NCBI GenBank assembly: GCA_030834045.1
Contig: JAURFZ010000009.1
Span: 1 to 20,417, forward strand
DNA length: 20,417 nucleotides
Source of the DNA: Burkholderiales bacterium
Lineage (GTDB): Bacteria; Pseudomonadota; Gammaproteobacteria; Burkholderiales; Burkholderiaceae_A
Direction: 5' to 3'
In this document: one piece after another, positions 1 to 6,041 of the stretch
Layout: every line of letters begins with the position of its first letter
Numbering within the stretch: the first letter of the stretch is position 1
Notes under the pieces: model-generated
Told to the model about the DNA's origin: nothing
Databases searched by the model: none
What the model saw: the letters and a program-made list of their open reading frames with translations, nothing else
Made by a program: the position numbers and the translations under genes

Positions 1-104
1 CACTGCGATCGGAACCAGTGTTCGATTTCGGTGCTGTGATTAAGCACACGCCTTTCGAGGTCGATGAGCCGGCCACATAGGCTTGGTTGAACTTGAGGAT
101 TCAT
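1..104 (-). CDS. gshA: Glutamate-cysteine ligase, N-terminal fragment (cut by window edge)
   Basis: Only the first 34 codons are in the window, read leftwards from an ATG at 102-104. The fragment starts MNPQVQPSLCGRLIDLERR and continues VLNHSTEIEHWFRSQ. This resembles, from memory, the start of the proteobacterial glutamate-cysteine ligase family (a leucine/glutamate-rich helix, then an I-E-x-W-F-R motif). The family makes gamma-glutamylcysteine, the first step of glutathione synthesis in the cytoplasm. The position just downstream of glnK-amtB agrees with the glnK-amtB-gshA order I recall for Burkholderiales. The ribosome-binding site is weak (CAGGG very close to the ATG). A strong terminator at 128-161 separates it from amtB, so it probably has its own promoter or depends on readthrough. 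The identity rests on a short fragment. Confidence 0.68.
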   Translation of the reverse strand, partial: MNPQVQPSLCGRLIDLERRVLNHSTEIEHWFRSQ

Positions 105-127
105 AGCCCTGATTGTAGCGTTCGGGT

Positions 128-161
128 AAAAAAAGCCCGCGGTCACTGGTGTGCCGCGGGC
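128..161 (-). terminator. Rho-independent terminator after amtB
   Basis: On the minus strand an 8-bp perfect stem (GCCCGCGG with CCGCGGGC, at 154-161 and 135-142) encloses an 11-nt loop. The loop itself can add three pairs (CAC with GTG) around ACCA. Seven consecutive T residues follow at 134-128. This is a textbook intrinsic terminator. It lies 54 nt after the amtB stop and 24 nt before the gshA start codon, so it should end the nitrogen-regulated transcript. Confidence 0.9.
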
Positions 162-215
162 CTGGGGAGGAGGGCTGCTCGAAAAAGAAGCCCTTAGGAG
201 AAACGAACTGGAAAC

Positions 216-1625
216 TTAGTTGCGACCTACAAACTCAGGGTAGGCCTCTTGGCCGCATTCGAGCTGGTCCACGCCTTCGTATTCCTCTTCCTCAGAGACA
301 CGGATACCCATAATGGCCTTGAGGATGCCCCAGACAATGAGGCTGGTAACAAAGACCCAGACAAAGATTGTGATGGCACCCATGATCTGACCGGTGAAGG
401 TGGAGTCCGGATTGGTGACCGGAACCAGCAACAGGCCAAGCAGACCAACCACACCATGCACCGAAATGGCACCCACAGGGTCATCAATTTTCATGGCATC
501 CAATGCACGAATGGAAAAGACCACGAGGATGCCGCCTGCCGCGCCGAACAAGGTGGCCTGTAAAGCAGAAGGCGCTGAAGGCTCTGCGGTAATGGCCACG
601 AGGCCTGCCAAAGCGCCGTTTAATGCCATCGTGAGGTCGGCCTTGCCATAAAGGGCTTTGGAGATCAAAAGGGCTGCAATAAGACCGCCGGCCGCTGCGG
701 CATTGGTATTTAAGAAGACCATAGCAACCGAATTGGCGTTAGCAATGTCGCCAAGTTTCAGAACCGAGCCTCCATTAAAGCCAAACCAACCCATCCAGAG
801 GATGAAGGTGCCCAGCGTGGCAAGTGGCAGGTTGGATCCGAGAATGGGCTTGATCTCGCCGTTCGGGCCGTACTTTCCTTTGCGGGGCCCCAGCAACAAG
901 ACGCCAGCCAGTGCGGCCGAGGCTCCCGCCATATGAACAATGCCAGAGCCAGCAAAGTCGGAAAAGCCCATATCACCCAGGTTGAACATGCCAAACACGT
1001 CCGCACCGTTCCATGTCCACGAACCTTCCATTGGGTAGATAAAGCCCGTCATGACCACGCAGAAGATGAGGAAGGCCCAGAGCTTCATGCGCTCGGCGAC
1101 AGCGCCCGAGACAATTGACATGGCCGTCGCAACAAACACAACCTGGAAGAAGAAGTCGGAGGGGTCCGCGTAAATGGAGTCACCACCGAACCCACCTTCA
1201 CGCTCGGAGAAACTCTTAAGAACGTCACCCGTAAGGCTTTCACCGCCGGCAATGCCCGATAAGAAGTAGCTTCCGTCATACATGATGGCGTAGCCGCAGA
1301 CCATGTACATGATGCAGGCAATCGAGTAGAGCGCCACGTTCTTGGTAAGAATCTCCGTGGTGTTCTTGGTACGAACAAGACCGGCCTCAAGCATGGAGAA
1401 GCCAGCAGCCATCCACATCACCAAGGCACCACAGACCAAAAAGTAAAACGTGTCCATGGCGTACTGCAGTTCAAAGACATGACTTAAAACATCAGGGGCT
1501 GCAGCAACGGCGGCGGCTGCAGCTTCGGGGGCCGCTGTCTGGGCAAAGACTGGAAGGCAAAGGGCGGCAAGCCCTATTGCCAGCAGTCCAGCCGCACCGC
1601 GGTTGAATAGAGAAGTTAATTTCAT
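216..1625 (-). CDS. amtB: Ammonium transporter AmtB
   Basis: This is a 469-residue Amt/Rh-family channel that conducts ammonium/ammonia across the inner membrane. A signal peptide covers residues 1 to about 28 (MKLTSLFNRG, then a hydrophobic run ending VFA), followed by an Ala-rich stretch and about eleven membrane segments. The pore twin histidines are visible as His231 (GSGIVHMAG) and His390 (SVHGVVG). The conserved AVAERMKLW and WFGFNGGS stretches are also present. The charged C-terminal tail (residues 444-469, EEEEYEGVD...) is the part that contacts PII proteins in this family. I chose the ATG at 1623-1625 over the one six codons upstream because GAGG lies 5 nt before it and the signal peptide then begins correctly. 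It follows glnK by 41 nt in one operon, as expected for a channel gated by GlnK. Confidence 0.96.
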   Translation of the reverse strand: MKLTSLFNRGAAGLLAIGLAALCLPVFAQTAAPEAAAAAVAAAPDVLSHVFELQYAMDTFYFLVCGALVMWMAAGFSMLEAGLVRTKNTTEILTKNVALYSIACIMYMVCGYAIMYDGSYFLSGIAGGESLTGDVLKSFSEREGGFGGDSIYADPSDFFFQVVFVATAMSIVSGAVAERMKLWAFLIFCVVMTGFIYPMEGSWTWNGADVFGMFNLGDMGFSDFAGSGIVHMAGASAALAGVLLLGPRKGKYGPNGEIKPILGSNLPLATLGTFILWMGWFGFNGGSVLKLGDIANANSVAMVFLNTNAAAAGGLIAALLISKALYGKADLTMALNGALAGLVAITAEPSAPSALQATLFGAAGGILVVFSIRALDAMKIDDPVGAISVHGVVGLLGLLLVPVTNPDSTFTGQIMGAITIFVWVFVTSLIVWGILKAIMGIRVSEEEEYEGVDQLECGQEAYPEFVGRN

Positions 1626-1666
1626 AGAGTCCTCACAATGCAATGGGGTCGTAAAGTCGGCTTGCG

Positions 1667-2005
1667 TTAAAGGGCTTCTTGGCCCGTCTCACCGGTGCGA
1701 ATTCGAACAACCGACTCAAGACTGGAGACAAATATTTTTCCGTCGCCAATCTTGCCGGTACGCGCTGCGTTCTCAATGGCTTCCACCGCCTGATCGAGAA
1801 GGGACTCTGCAATGGCCACTTCCAGTTTTACCTTGGGAAGGAAGTCCACGACATACTCCGCGCCTCGATAGAGTTCGGTGTGACCTTTTTGGCGACCGAA
1901 GCCTTTGACTTCGGTCACCGTAATGCCTTGCACCCCAATGCTTGATAAGGCCTCGCGGACCTCATCAAGCTTGAAGGGCTTGATGATTGCGGTGATGAGT
2001 TTCAT
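1667..2005 (-). CDS. glnK: Nitrogen regulatory protein PII (GlnK)
   Basis: A 112-residue PII trimer subunit, the usual family length. It senses ATP/ADP and 2-oxoglutarate, is uridylylated by GlnD, and blocks AmtB when nitrogen is plentiful. Tyr51, the uridylylation site, sits in the T-loop motif YRGAEYVVDF. Nucleotide-binding residues are in place: K9-P10-F11-K12, the B-loop T83-G84-K85-I86-G87-D88-G89-K90, and the C-terminal R101-x-R103-T-G-E-T-G. AAAGGA stands 5 nt before the ATG. The gene lies between a TorF-like outer-membrane protein (45 nt upstream) and amtB (41 nt downstream), all on the minus strand, which supports the glnK rather than glnB role. The sigma-54/NtrC signals at 2815-2938 probably drive it. 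Confidence 0.96.
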   Translation of the reverse strand: MKLITAIIKPFKLDEVREALSSIGVQGITVTEVKGFGRQKGHTELYRGAEYVVDFLPKVKLEVAIAESLLDQAVEAIENAARTGKIGDGKIFVSSLESVVRIRTGETGQEAL

Positions 2006-2050
2006 GTCTGTCCTTTAAAACGATCGAAAAGGGATTGATGCCGTATTGGG

Positions 2051-2764
2051 TTAGAAGGATTTGGAGATCGAGACGACGACAGTGCCTTTGGCTACCTCCT
2101 TCGTTCCGCTCAAGGTGTCACTTAAATCCCCACTGGTGGTGATGTAACTGGCTCCGAGCGAAAACCCGTTGAGTTCTGTACTTACTCCAACGGAGTAGTC
2201 ATAGCCTTTCGTTGCGCCACCCTTGGGATCGACATAACCAATGGCTGCGGAAATTGAGGTGGAGTCACTGACTGGGAATTCGCCGGATAAGTTGTAATAG
2301 ATCGTGCCTTTGGAGCCCGCCACTCCGAAGTATTTCGATGTGGCATACGACGTCTTCAAGGTGAACGCACTTACCGAGAGACCCAGGTAGACCTCGTTCG
2401 TGTCCACGTTGGGTGACGCCTCGTTCGCCGGGTAGTAGTAGTAAAGGTTACCAATGTCTATGCCGATTCCTCCAACCTCTGTGCTGTACCCAAGGTAGGC
2501 GTCGATCTCCAGCCCGTTGCCATTAGGGTTCGCAAAATCGGAGACGTTTGAGGTCCAAGTGCCCATATAAAAACCACTCTTGTGGGCGAGGTCAAAACCA
2601 CCTTGCGCGGCCATCTCCTTATTCGTTTGTGAAACGCCTCGGAACCGATAGTCGCTTACCAGGCCGAAGTTAGCGGAGAGTTCGATTTCGGATTCAGCGG
2701 AAACGGCGGGAGTGAAAGACACGAAAGCCGAGGACAGTGCAATCGCAAGAAGGGTTTTTTTCAT
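2051..2764 (-). CDS. TorF-like putative outer-membrane porin (TIGR02001 type)
   Basis: A 237-residue secreted protein. A signal peptide (MKKTLLAIALSS...PAVSA, cleavage near residue 23) is followed by alternating amphipathic beta-strands. The C-terminal residue is Phe (SISKSF), the signature recognised by the BAM machinery, so an outer-membrane beta-barrel is likely. The early motif LVSDYRFRGVSQT is characteristic, as I recall, of the TorF/TIGR02001 family of Gram-negative putative porins. The substrate is unknown. Because it is the first gene of a nitrogen-regulated operon with glnK and amtB, passage of a nitrogen compound through the outer membrane is a reasonable inference but is not shown. 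AGGAGA lies about 7 nt before the ATG, and the predicted sigma-54 start gives a leader of about 40 nt. Confidence 0.88.
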   Translation of the reverse strand: MKKTLLAIALSSAFVSFTPAVSAESEIELSANFGLVSDYRFRGVSQTNKEMAAQGGFDLAHKSGFYMGTWTSNVSDFANPNGNGLEIDAYLGYSTEVGGIGIDIGNLYYYYPANEASPNVDTNEVYLGLSVSAFTLKTSYATSKYFGVAGSKGTIYYNLSGEFPVSDSTSISAAIGYVDPKGGATKGYDYSVGVSTELNGFSLGASYITTSGDLSDTLSGTKEVAKGTVVVSISKSF

Positions 2765-2814
2765 GAAGGTTCTCCTAAAAATGGGGATGAAGTACGGCTT
2801 ACCCGAGCCTTAGT

Positions 2815-2830
2815 AGCGATTACTGTGCCA
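2815..2830 (-). promoter_or_regulatory. Sigma-54 (RpoN) promoter of the torF-like/glnK/amtB operon
   Basis: The minus strand reads TGGCACAGTAATCGCT. The -24 element TGGCAC is perfect, the 5-nt spacer is exact, and the -12 element TCGCT differs from TTGCW at one position while keeping the essential GC. The predicted start is near 2804, about 40 nt before the ATG at 2764. An NtrC-type enhancer lies at 2922-2938. Sigma-54/NtrC control is well established for glnK-amtB operons in proteobacteria. Confidence 0.85.
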
Positions 2831-2834
2831 GTCC

Positions 2835-2880
2835 AAAAAGGCCTAAAAGAGCCTAGTAAGGGCCTAAAAAGAGGCTTAAT
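2835..2880. repeat. Phased GCCTAAAA-type repeats / A-tracts between promoter and enhancer
   Basis: GCCTAAAA occurs at 2841, GCCTAGTAA at 2851 and GCCTAAAAA at 2862, with an inverted-looking GGCTTAA at 2873. A-tracts fall at 2835-2839, 2845-2848 and 2866-2870, separated by about one and two helical turns. Phased A-tracts bend DNA intrinsically. Lying between a sigma-54 promoter and its enhancer, they may aid looping in place of an IHF site. Confidence 0.5.
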
Positions 2881-2921
2881 TGCACGATGAACGCCGGCCC
2901 ATGGTGCGCAGCCAGCTCAAA

Positions 2922-2938
2922 GGCACCGACTTGGTGCG
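2922..2938 (-). promoter_or_regulatory. NtrC-type enhancer site
   Basis: The core GCACCGACTTGGTGC is a perfect 5-bp inverted repeat with a 5-nt spacer. It matches the enterobacterial NtrC consensus TGCACY-N5-RGTGCA except for the outermost base on each side. Its centre (2930) is about 126 bp upstream of the predicted transcription start, a usual enhancer distance. Further half-sites of the same sequence lie at 2903-2907 (GGTGC) and 2943-2947 (GCACC), in 10-bp register. Confidence 0.75.
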
Positions 2939-2948
2939 CGGCGCACCA
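2932..2948. repeat. Palindrome overlapping the NtrC-type site
   Basis: TGGTGCGC and GCGCACCA form 8-bp perfect arms around a single G at 2940. It shares the GGTGC half-site with the enhancer at 2922-2938. The 1-nt centre rules out a normal RNA hairpin, so it is more likely a protein-binding DNA palindrome or an additional NtrC contact. Confidence 0.55.
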
Positions 2949-3029
2949 CAAAGAGGGCAGCCTCCGTCCGCCCCTCCTTTTGGGGACAGCGCCCCTGAAA
3001 AGCAGCCAGAAATGGGGTAACGTTCATGC

Positions 3030-3350
3030 ATGCCTGAACTCCCCCCCCTTTTTGCTGATCTTCAGAAAAAACTTGCCGATGTTATGGCCAGCGGCCCAGC
3101 TGCGCAGGTGCAGGCGCAGCTTCGCCAGACCATGGATGCCACCTTGCAGAAGATGGATCTGGTGACCCGTGAAGAATTCGATCAGCAAAGCCGTCTGCTG
3201 GAACAGGCACTTATGAAGCTCGCAGAGCTGGAGGCTCAGCTTAGGGCGTTCACGTCTCAGGCAGGCGAGGCGGCGTCCAGCAACAACACTGCAGGCAATG
3301 CTCGCCCTGACCTCGGCCAGACCGGCACAAGCCCCATAAACGACCAGTAG
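3030..3350 (+). CDS. ubiK: UbiK-type accessory factor (BMFP / YqiC family)
   Basis: A 106-residue protein. The N-terminal half is amphipathic (LPPLFADLQKKLADVM, then QAQLRQTMDATLQKMDLVTREEFDQQ) and leads into a coiled coil at about residues 50-75. The tail is low-complexity and Ala/Asn/Gly-rich. This is the layout of the BMFP family, whose characterised member UbiK supports aerobic ubiquinone synthesis by assisting the Ubi protein complex; other members have been described as membrane-fusogenic. I use the ATG at 3030 because an ATG four bases earlier runs into a stop within three codons. The Shine-Dalgarno is poor (GGGG at 3014-3017). It is divergent from the nitrogen operon and 33 nt before yifB, consistent with co-transcription. 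The family call is firm; the ubiquinone role comes from homologues. Confidence 0.82.
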   Translation: MPELPPLFADLQKKLADVMASGPAAQVQAQLRQTMDATLQKMDLVTREEFDQQSRLLEQALMKLAELEAQLRAFTSQAGEAASSNNTAGNARPDLGQTGTSPINDQ

Positions 3351-3383
3351 TCAGCCCGCCAGCGCCTCGCGTTCCATGGGGGC

Positions 3384-5063
3384 ATGACGACTACACTCTC
3401 TATTGCTTATTCCGTTGAACTGTTGGGGTTGCAGGCCCAAGTGGTTCGTATCGAGGCCCATCTCTCCGGGGGTCTTCCCCAGTTCTCCATTGTTGGCTTA
3501 GCCAGCGGTGCCGTTCGCGAGGCGCGAGAGCGCGTGCGCGCGGCCATAGAGACGGCAGGCTTTCGTTTCCCGCAAGGCCGGCTTACGGTTAACCTAGCGC
3601 CGGCGGACCTGCCCAAAACCTCGGGCCATTACGACCTCGCCATTGCCCTTGCCATACTTGCTGCAGCCGGAGATATCGATGGCAAGGTTCTTAATAACTG
3701 GCTGGTCTTTGGGGAGCTCTCACTAACAGGCGATCTCTTGCCTTTGCCTAAGGCCGCCGCTTTGGGCATATCGGTGGTTGACCGTGGTGTTCGGGGTTTT
3801 GATCAACAGGCTGCAAGATTCTCAAGCCAACCCCGTCTTTTATTCCCTCGGGTTAATGCCCATGATCTTTATCTCCTTAAAGATGAGCCAACCGTCGCCT
3901 GCGTGGAAGGCCTGTGCCAGGCGGTGGAGGGGTTAAGAGGCACTAAGCCATTCGGCTCGCTCGTTATGCCCAGCGATCGTGGCGATCACGGCGATCAGGG
4001 TGATCGGGACACTCAGAACAAGCAGCCAGCAACCGCAGGCCAGGAGGAGACCATTGCCTGCGCTCAGTGGTCCGCCATCTATGGTCAGGATGAGGCCAAA
4101 CAGGCCGCTCTGATTGCCGCTACAGGCCTGCATAACCTTCTGCTTATGGGCCCGCCAGGGGTAGGAAAGTCAATGATTGCGCACAGCCTCAACGGACTGA
4201 TGCCGAGCCTTGCACCTTCGCAGTCGCGAGAGGTGCAGTCTATTCATGCCTTGTCGGGCTCAGCGGGCTCCATTGCATTTAGGCCGGACGCTAGGCTGCC
4301 CTGCCTCCCCCCATTTCGCGCCCCCCACCATACGGCCTCGGCCGTGGCCTTGGTGGGCGGTGGACAGCCCGTTATTCCCGGAGAAGTGTCCCTGGCCCAT
4401 CGGGGTGTTCTCTTTCTTGATGAACTGCCCGAGTTCGGGCGATCAAGCCTGGAGGCCTTGCGAGAGCCTCTGGAAACGGGGGAGGTGCATGTTGTTCGCA
4501 TGCGCACACGCTTAAGCCTTCCCGCCCGTGCATTGTTGGTTGCTGCCATGAACCCCTGTCCCTGCGGGTATTACGGGGCGTCGTCCGGCCCAAAGCTCTG
4601 CCATTGCAGCTCGGAGCAGGTTCAACGCTATCGCATGCGCCTGTCGGGGCCCTTGCTTGACCGGTTCGACCTCGCCCTGCTGCTTTCTCGCCAATCGCCT
4701 TCTGCGACTACGAGGCCCGCACCCGCGCATACCGACGCGGCGGATCTTTACAAAGCGACACGCCTGCGCATTCAACGAGCGCGCCAGAGGGCTGAAGATC
4801 GGCAGGGATGCGCCAATGCGCATTTAACGCCTGAGCAGCTGCTCGCGCAGGCAGGCCTCTTTTCCGAGCAGGCTCGCTGCCTGCTGCGGCAGTTTATGAA
4901 TGCCTCGGGAAACAGCCTGCGGGTGCATGACCGCCTGTTACGCGTTGCACTAACCGTGGCTGATCTCGAAGAGGCTGCCACGGTTGAGCCAGCCCATATG
5001 GCAAAGGCCATTGAAATGCGACGCGGCCTCGACCGGCCTGATGCCATTAAAGCCTTGGCCTAA
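3384..5063 (+). CDS. yifB: YifB/ComM family Mg-chelatase-like AAA+ ATPase
   Basis: A 559-residue cytoplasmic AAA+ protein, close to the family's usual 500-510 plus an insertion. An N-terminal S5-fold ChlI-like domain spans about residues 1-175 (LPQFSIVGLA, REARERVRAAI). Next comes Walker A GPPGVGKS (256-263), the conserved FRAPHHTAS (311-319), Walker B VLFLDE (342-347), and a Cys cluster at 392, 394, 406 and 408 (NPCPCG...CHC) typical of the family. DRFDL at 426-430 and a C-terminal helical domain with R-x-H-DRLLRVALTVADL complete it. The best-studied member, ComM, is a hexameric helicase that promotes branch migration during natural transformation. Residues 197-223 form a hydrophilic Gly/Asp-rich insertion encoded partly by a 9-bp tandem repeat. 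The final 17 nt overlap the oppositely oriented lipoprotein gene. Confidence 0.95.
   Translation: MTTTLSIAYSVELLGLQAQVVRIEAHLSGGLPQFSIVGLASGAVREARERVRAAIETAGFRFPQGRLTVNLAPADLPKTSGHYDLAIALAILAAAGDIDGKVLNNWLVFGELSLTGDLLPLPKAAALGISVVDRGVRGFDQQAARFSSQPRLLFPRVNAHDLYLLKDEPTVACVEGLCQAVEGLRGTKPFGSLVMPSDRGDHGDQGDRDTQNKQPATAGQEETIACAQWSAIYGQDEAKQAALIAATGLHNLLLMGPPGVGKSMIAHSLNGLMPSLAPSQSREVQSIHALSGSAGSIAFRPDARLPCLPPFRAPHHTASAVALVGGGQPVIPGEVSLAHRGVLFLDELPEFGRSSLEALREPLETGEVHVVRMRTRLSLPARALLVAAMNPCPCGYYGASSGPKLCHCSSEQVQRYRMRLSGPLLDRFDLALLLSRQSPSATTRPAPAHTDAADLYKATRLRIQRARQRAEDRQGCANAHLTPEQLLAQAGLFSEQARCLLRQFMNASGNSLRVHDRLLRVALTVADLEEAATVEPAHMAKAIEMRRGLDRPDAIKALA
3971..4006 (+). repeat. Four-unit 9-bp tandem repeat inside yifB
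   Basis: Four consecutive 9-bp units (cagcgatcg, tggcgatca, cggcgatca, gggtgatcg) encode S-D-R, G-D-H, G-D-Q, G-D-R and so preserve the frame. The repeat lies in the linker between the N-terminal domain and the AAA+ core. Changes in unit number would alter linker length without a frameshift. Confidence 0.75.
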
Positions 5064-5628
5064 ACGAGCTTAAGAACTGCTCGGCTGCTTCTTGCGAGAA
5101 GCTCTCTGTGGGCCCAAGCACAATGGCCTCGATGACATCGCCCGAACGAACATGGGTCTGCATCCACAACTGAGCCTCGACAGGACCCTGCTTTGGGTTA
5201 AGAAGAATGGTTCCAACGGCCTTGAGCAAAGGCCGGGCAGTGACATCGCTGTCGGAAGGGCGCGAGTCGTTTGGGCTGGCTAAATCAGGGGCCTGGGCAA
5301 ATACTTTCTGATGCGCCGAGATGTTGTTGAGCATGGCCGACTCAAGGGTCTTGGCGAGATGCTCTTGCTTGGCGTGATCAGACGGCTTGCCTACCCAACG
5401 GGCATAGCCGATGGTGTAGCGAACTTCATTCACATTAGCTGCCCAGAGCTGCAACTCAATGGTTGCATTTGGTGGGTCTGTAAGTGCAAGGGTTCGTTTC
5501 ACTGACACAGGCTTAGCGGGAAATGCCACCTGCCAGTTGGTGTCGGGCTCACGATGAATTCGCCAGTTCAACTCTGGGGTGCAGCTCATTAGGCTTAGGC
5601 TGGCAAGTAGGCCAAGAAGACGCTTCAT
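5047..5628 (-). CDS. Uncharacterised lipoprotein
   Basis: A 193-residue protein whose N-terminus MKRLLGLLASLSLMSC is a lipoprotein signal with lipobox L-M-S-Cys16. Thr at position +2 after Cys is not the Asp retention signal, so sorting to the outer membrane is expected. The mature part begins with NWRIHREPDTNWQVAFPAKP, a sequence type seen in small proteobacterial lipoproteins of unknown role. It continues as a mixed alpha/beta soluble domain ending EAAEQFLSSFRPRL. I recognise no catalytic motif. The stop codon lies inside the 3' end of yifB on the opposite strand. The start is 50 bp from the divergent DUF1840 gene, and I see no clear Shine-Dalgarno. No function is assigned. Confidence 0.82.
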   Translation of the reverse strand: MKRLLGLLASLSLMSCTPELNWRIHREPDTNWQVAFPAKPVSVKRTLALTDPPNATIELQLWAANVNEVRYTIGYARWVGKPSDHAKQEHLAKTLESAMLNNISAHQKVFAQAPDLASPNDSRPSDSDVTARPLLKAVGTILLNPKQGPVEAQLWMQTHVRSGDVIEAIVLGPTESFSQEAAEQFLSSFRPRL

Positions 5629-5678
5629 AATGGGGCGACTTTACCAAGTCTTAGGGCTCTGCCCAAAAAGGAGTGTCT

Positions 5679-6020
5679 GTGATTCGTTTTAGTACCCGCG
5701 CTGCCGCGCCTTTTCTTATGATGGACAAGGTGGTAGAGGCCATCTTTTCAGAGTTGAACCAGGACTTTCACGTGCCTGGTATCTGGCTGCACGAGCATCT
5801 TGCCAGACTTATAAAGGAAACGGAGGGCTTACAGGCCTCCATTCGAAATCAAGAAAAAACGAAAGGGCAAGACGGGCTTGATGAGACGGATATGCAGGAC
5901 CCGGTTTCACAACCCAGACCTCCCACCTCCGTGAGCCTGGCCAGTCGCCTGGTCCCTCTTGTTGCCATGCTTAAGCTTGCCCACGAAAAGGGCGACCCAG
6001 TTATCTGGGAGTCACTCTAG
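5679..6020 (+). CDS. DUF1840 domain-containing protein
   Basis: A 113-residue protein of unknown function. The start (IRFSTRAAAPFLMMDKVVEAIFSEL) and end (SVSLASRLVPLVAMLKLAHEKGDPVIWESL) match my memory of DUF1840, a small betaproteobacterial family with a conserved head, a conserved tail and a variable middle. Here the middle (about residues 50-82) is charged and Pro/Gln-rich. I chose the GTG at 5679: AAGGAG (5668-5673) sits 5 nt before it, whereas the GTG at 5673 overlaps the ribosome-binding site. It has no signal peptide or membrane segment, so it is probably cytoplasmic. It is convergent with metH, leaving 21 nt between the two stop codons. Confidence 0.82.
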   Translation: MIRFSTRAAAPFLMMDKVVEAIFSELNQDFHVPGIWLHEHLARLIKETEGLQASIRNQEKTKGQDGLDETDMQDPVSQPRPPTSVSLASRLVPLVAMLKLAHEKGDPVIWESL

Positions 6021-6041
6021 CGTCCTTCTGAACGAGCTTTT

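Noticed and set aside
2971..2995. Two mutually exclusive hairpins (CCCC/GGGG/CCCC) in the ubiK leader, as a possible attenuator
   Set aside because: The stems are only 4 bp with mismatched flanks, and no T-run or leader peptide accompanies them. This is likely GC-run coincidence.
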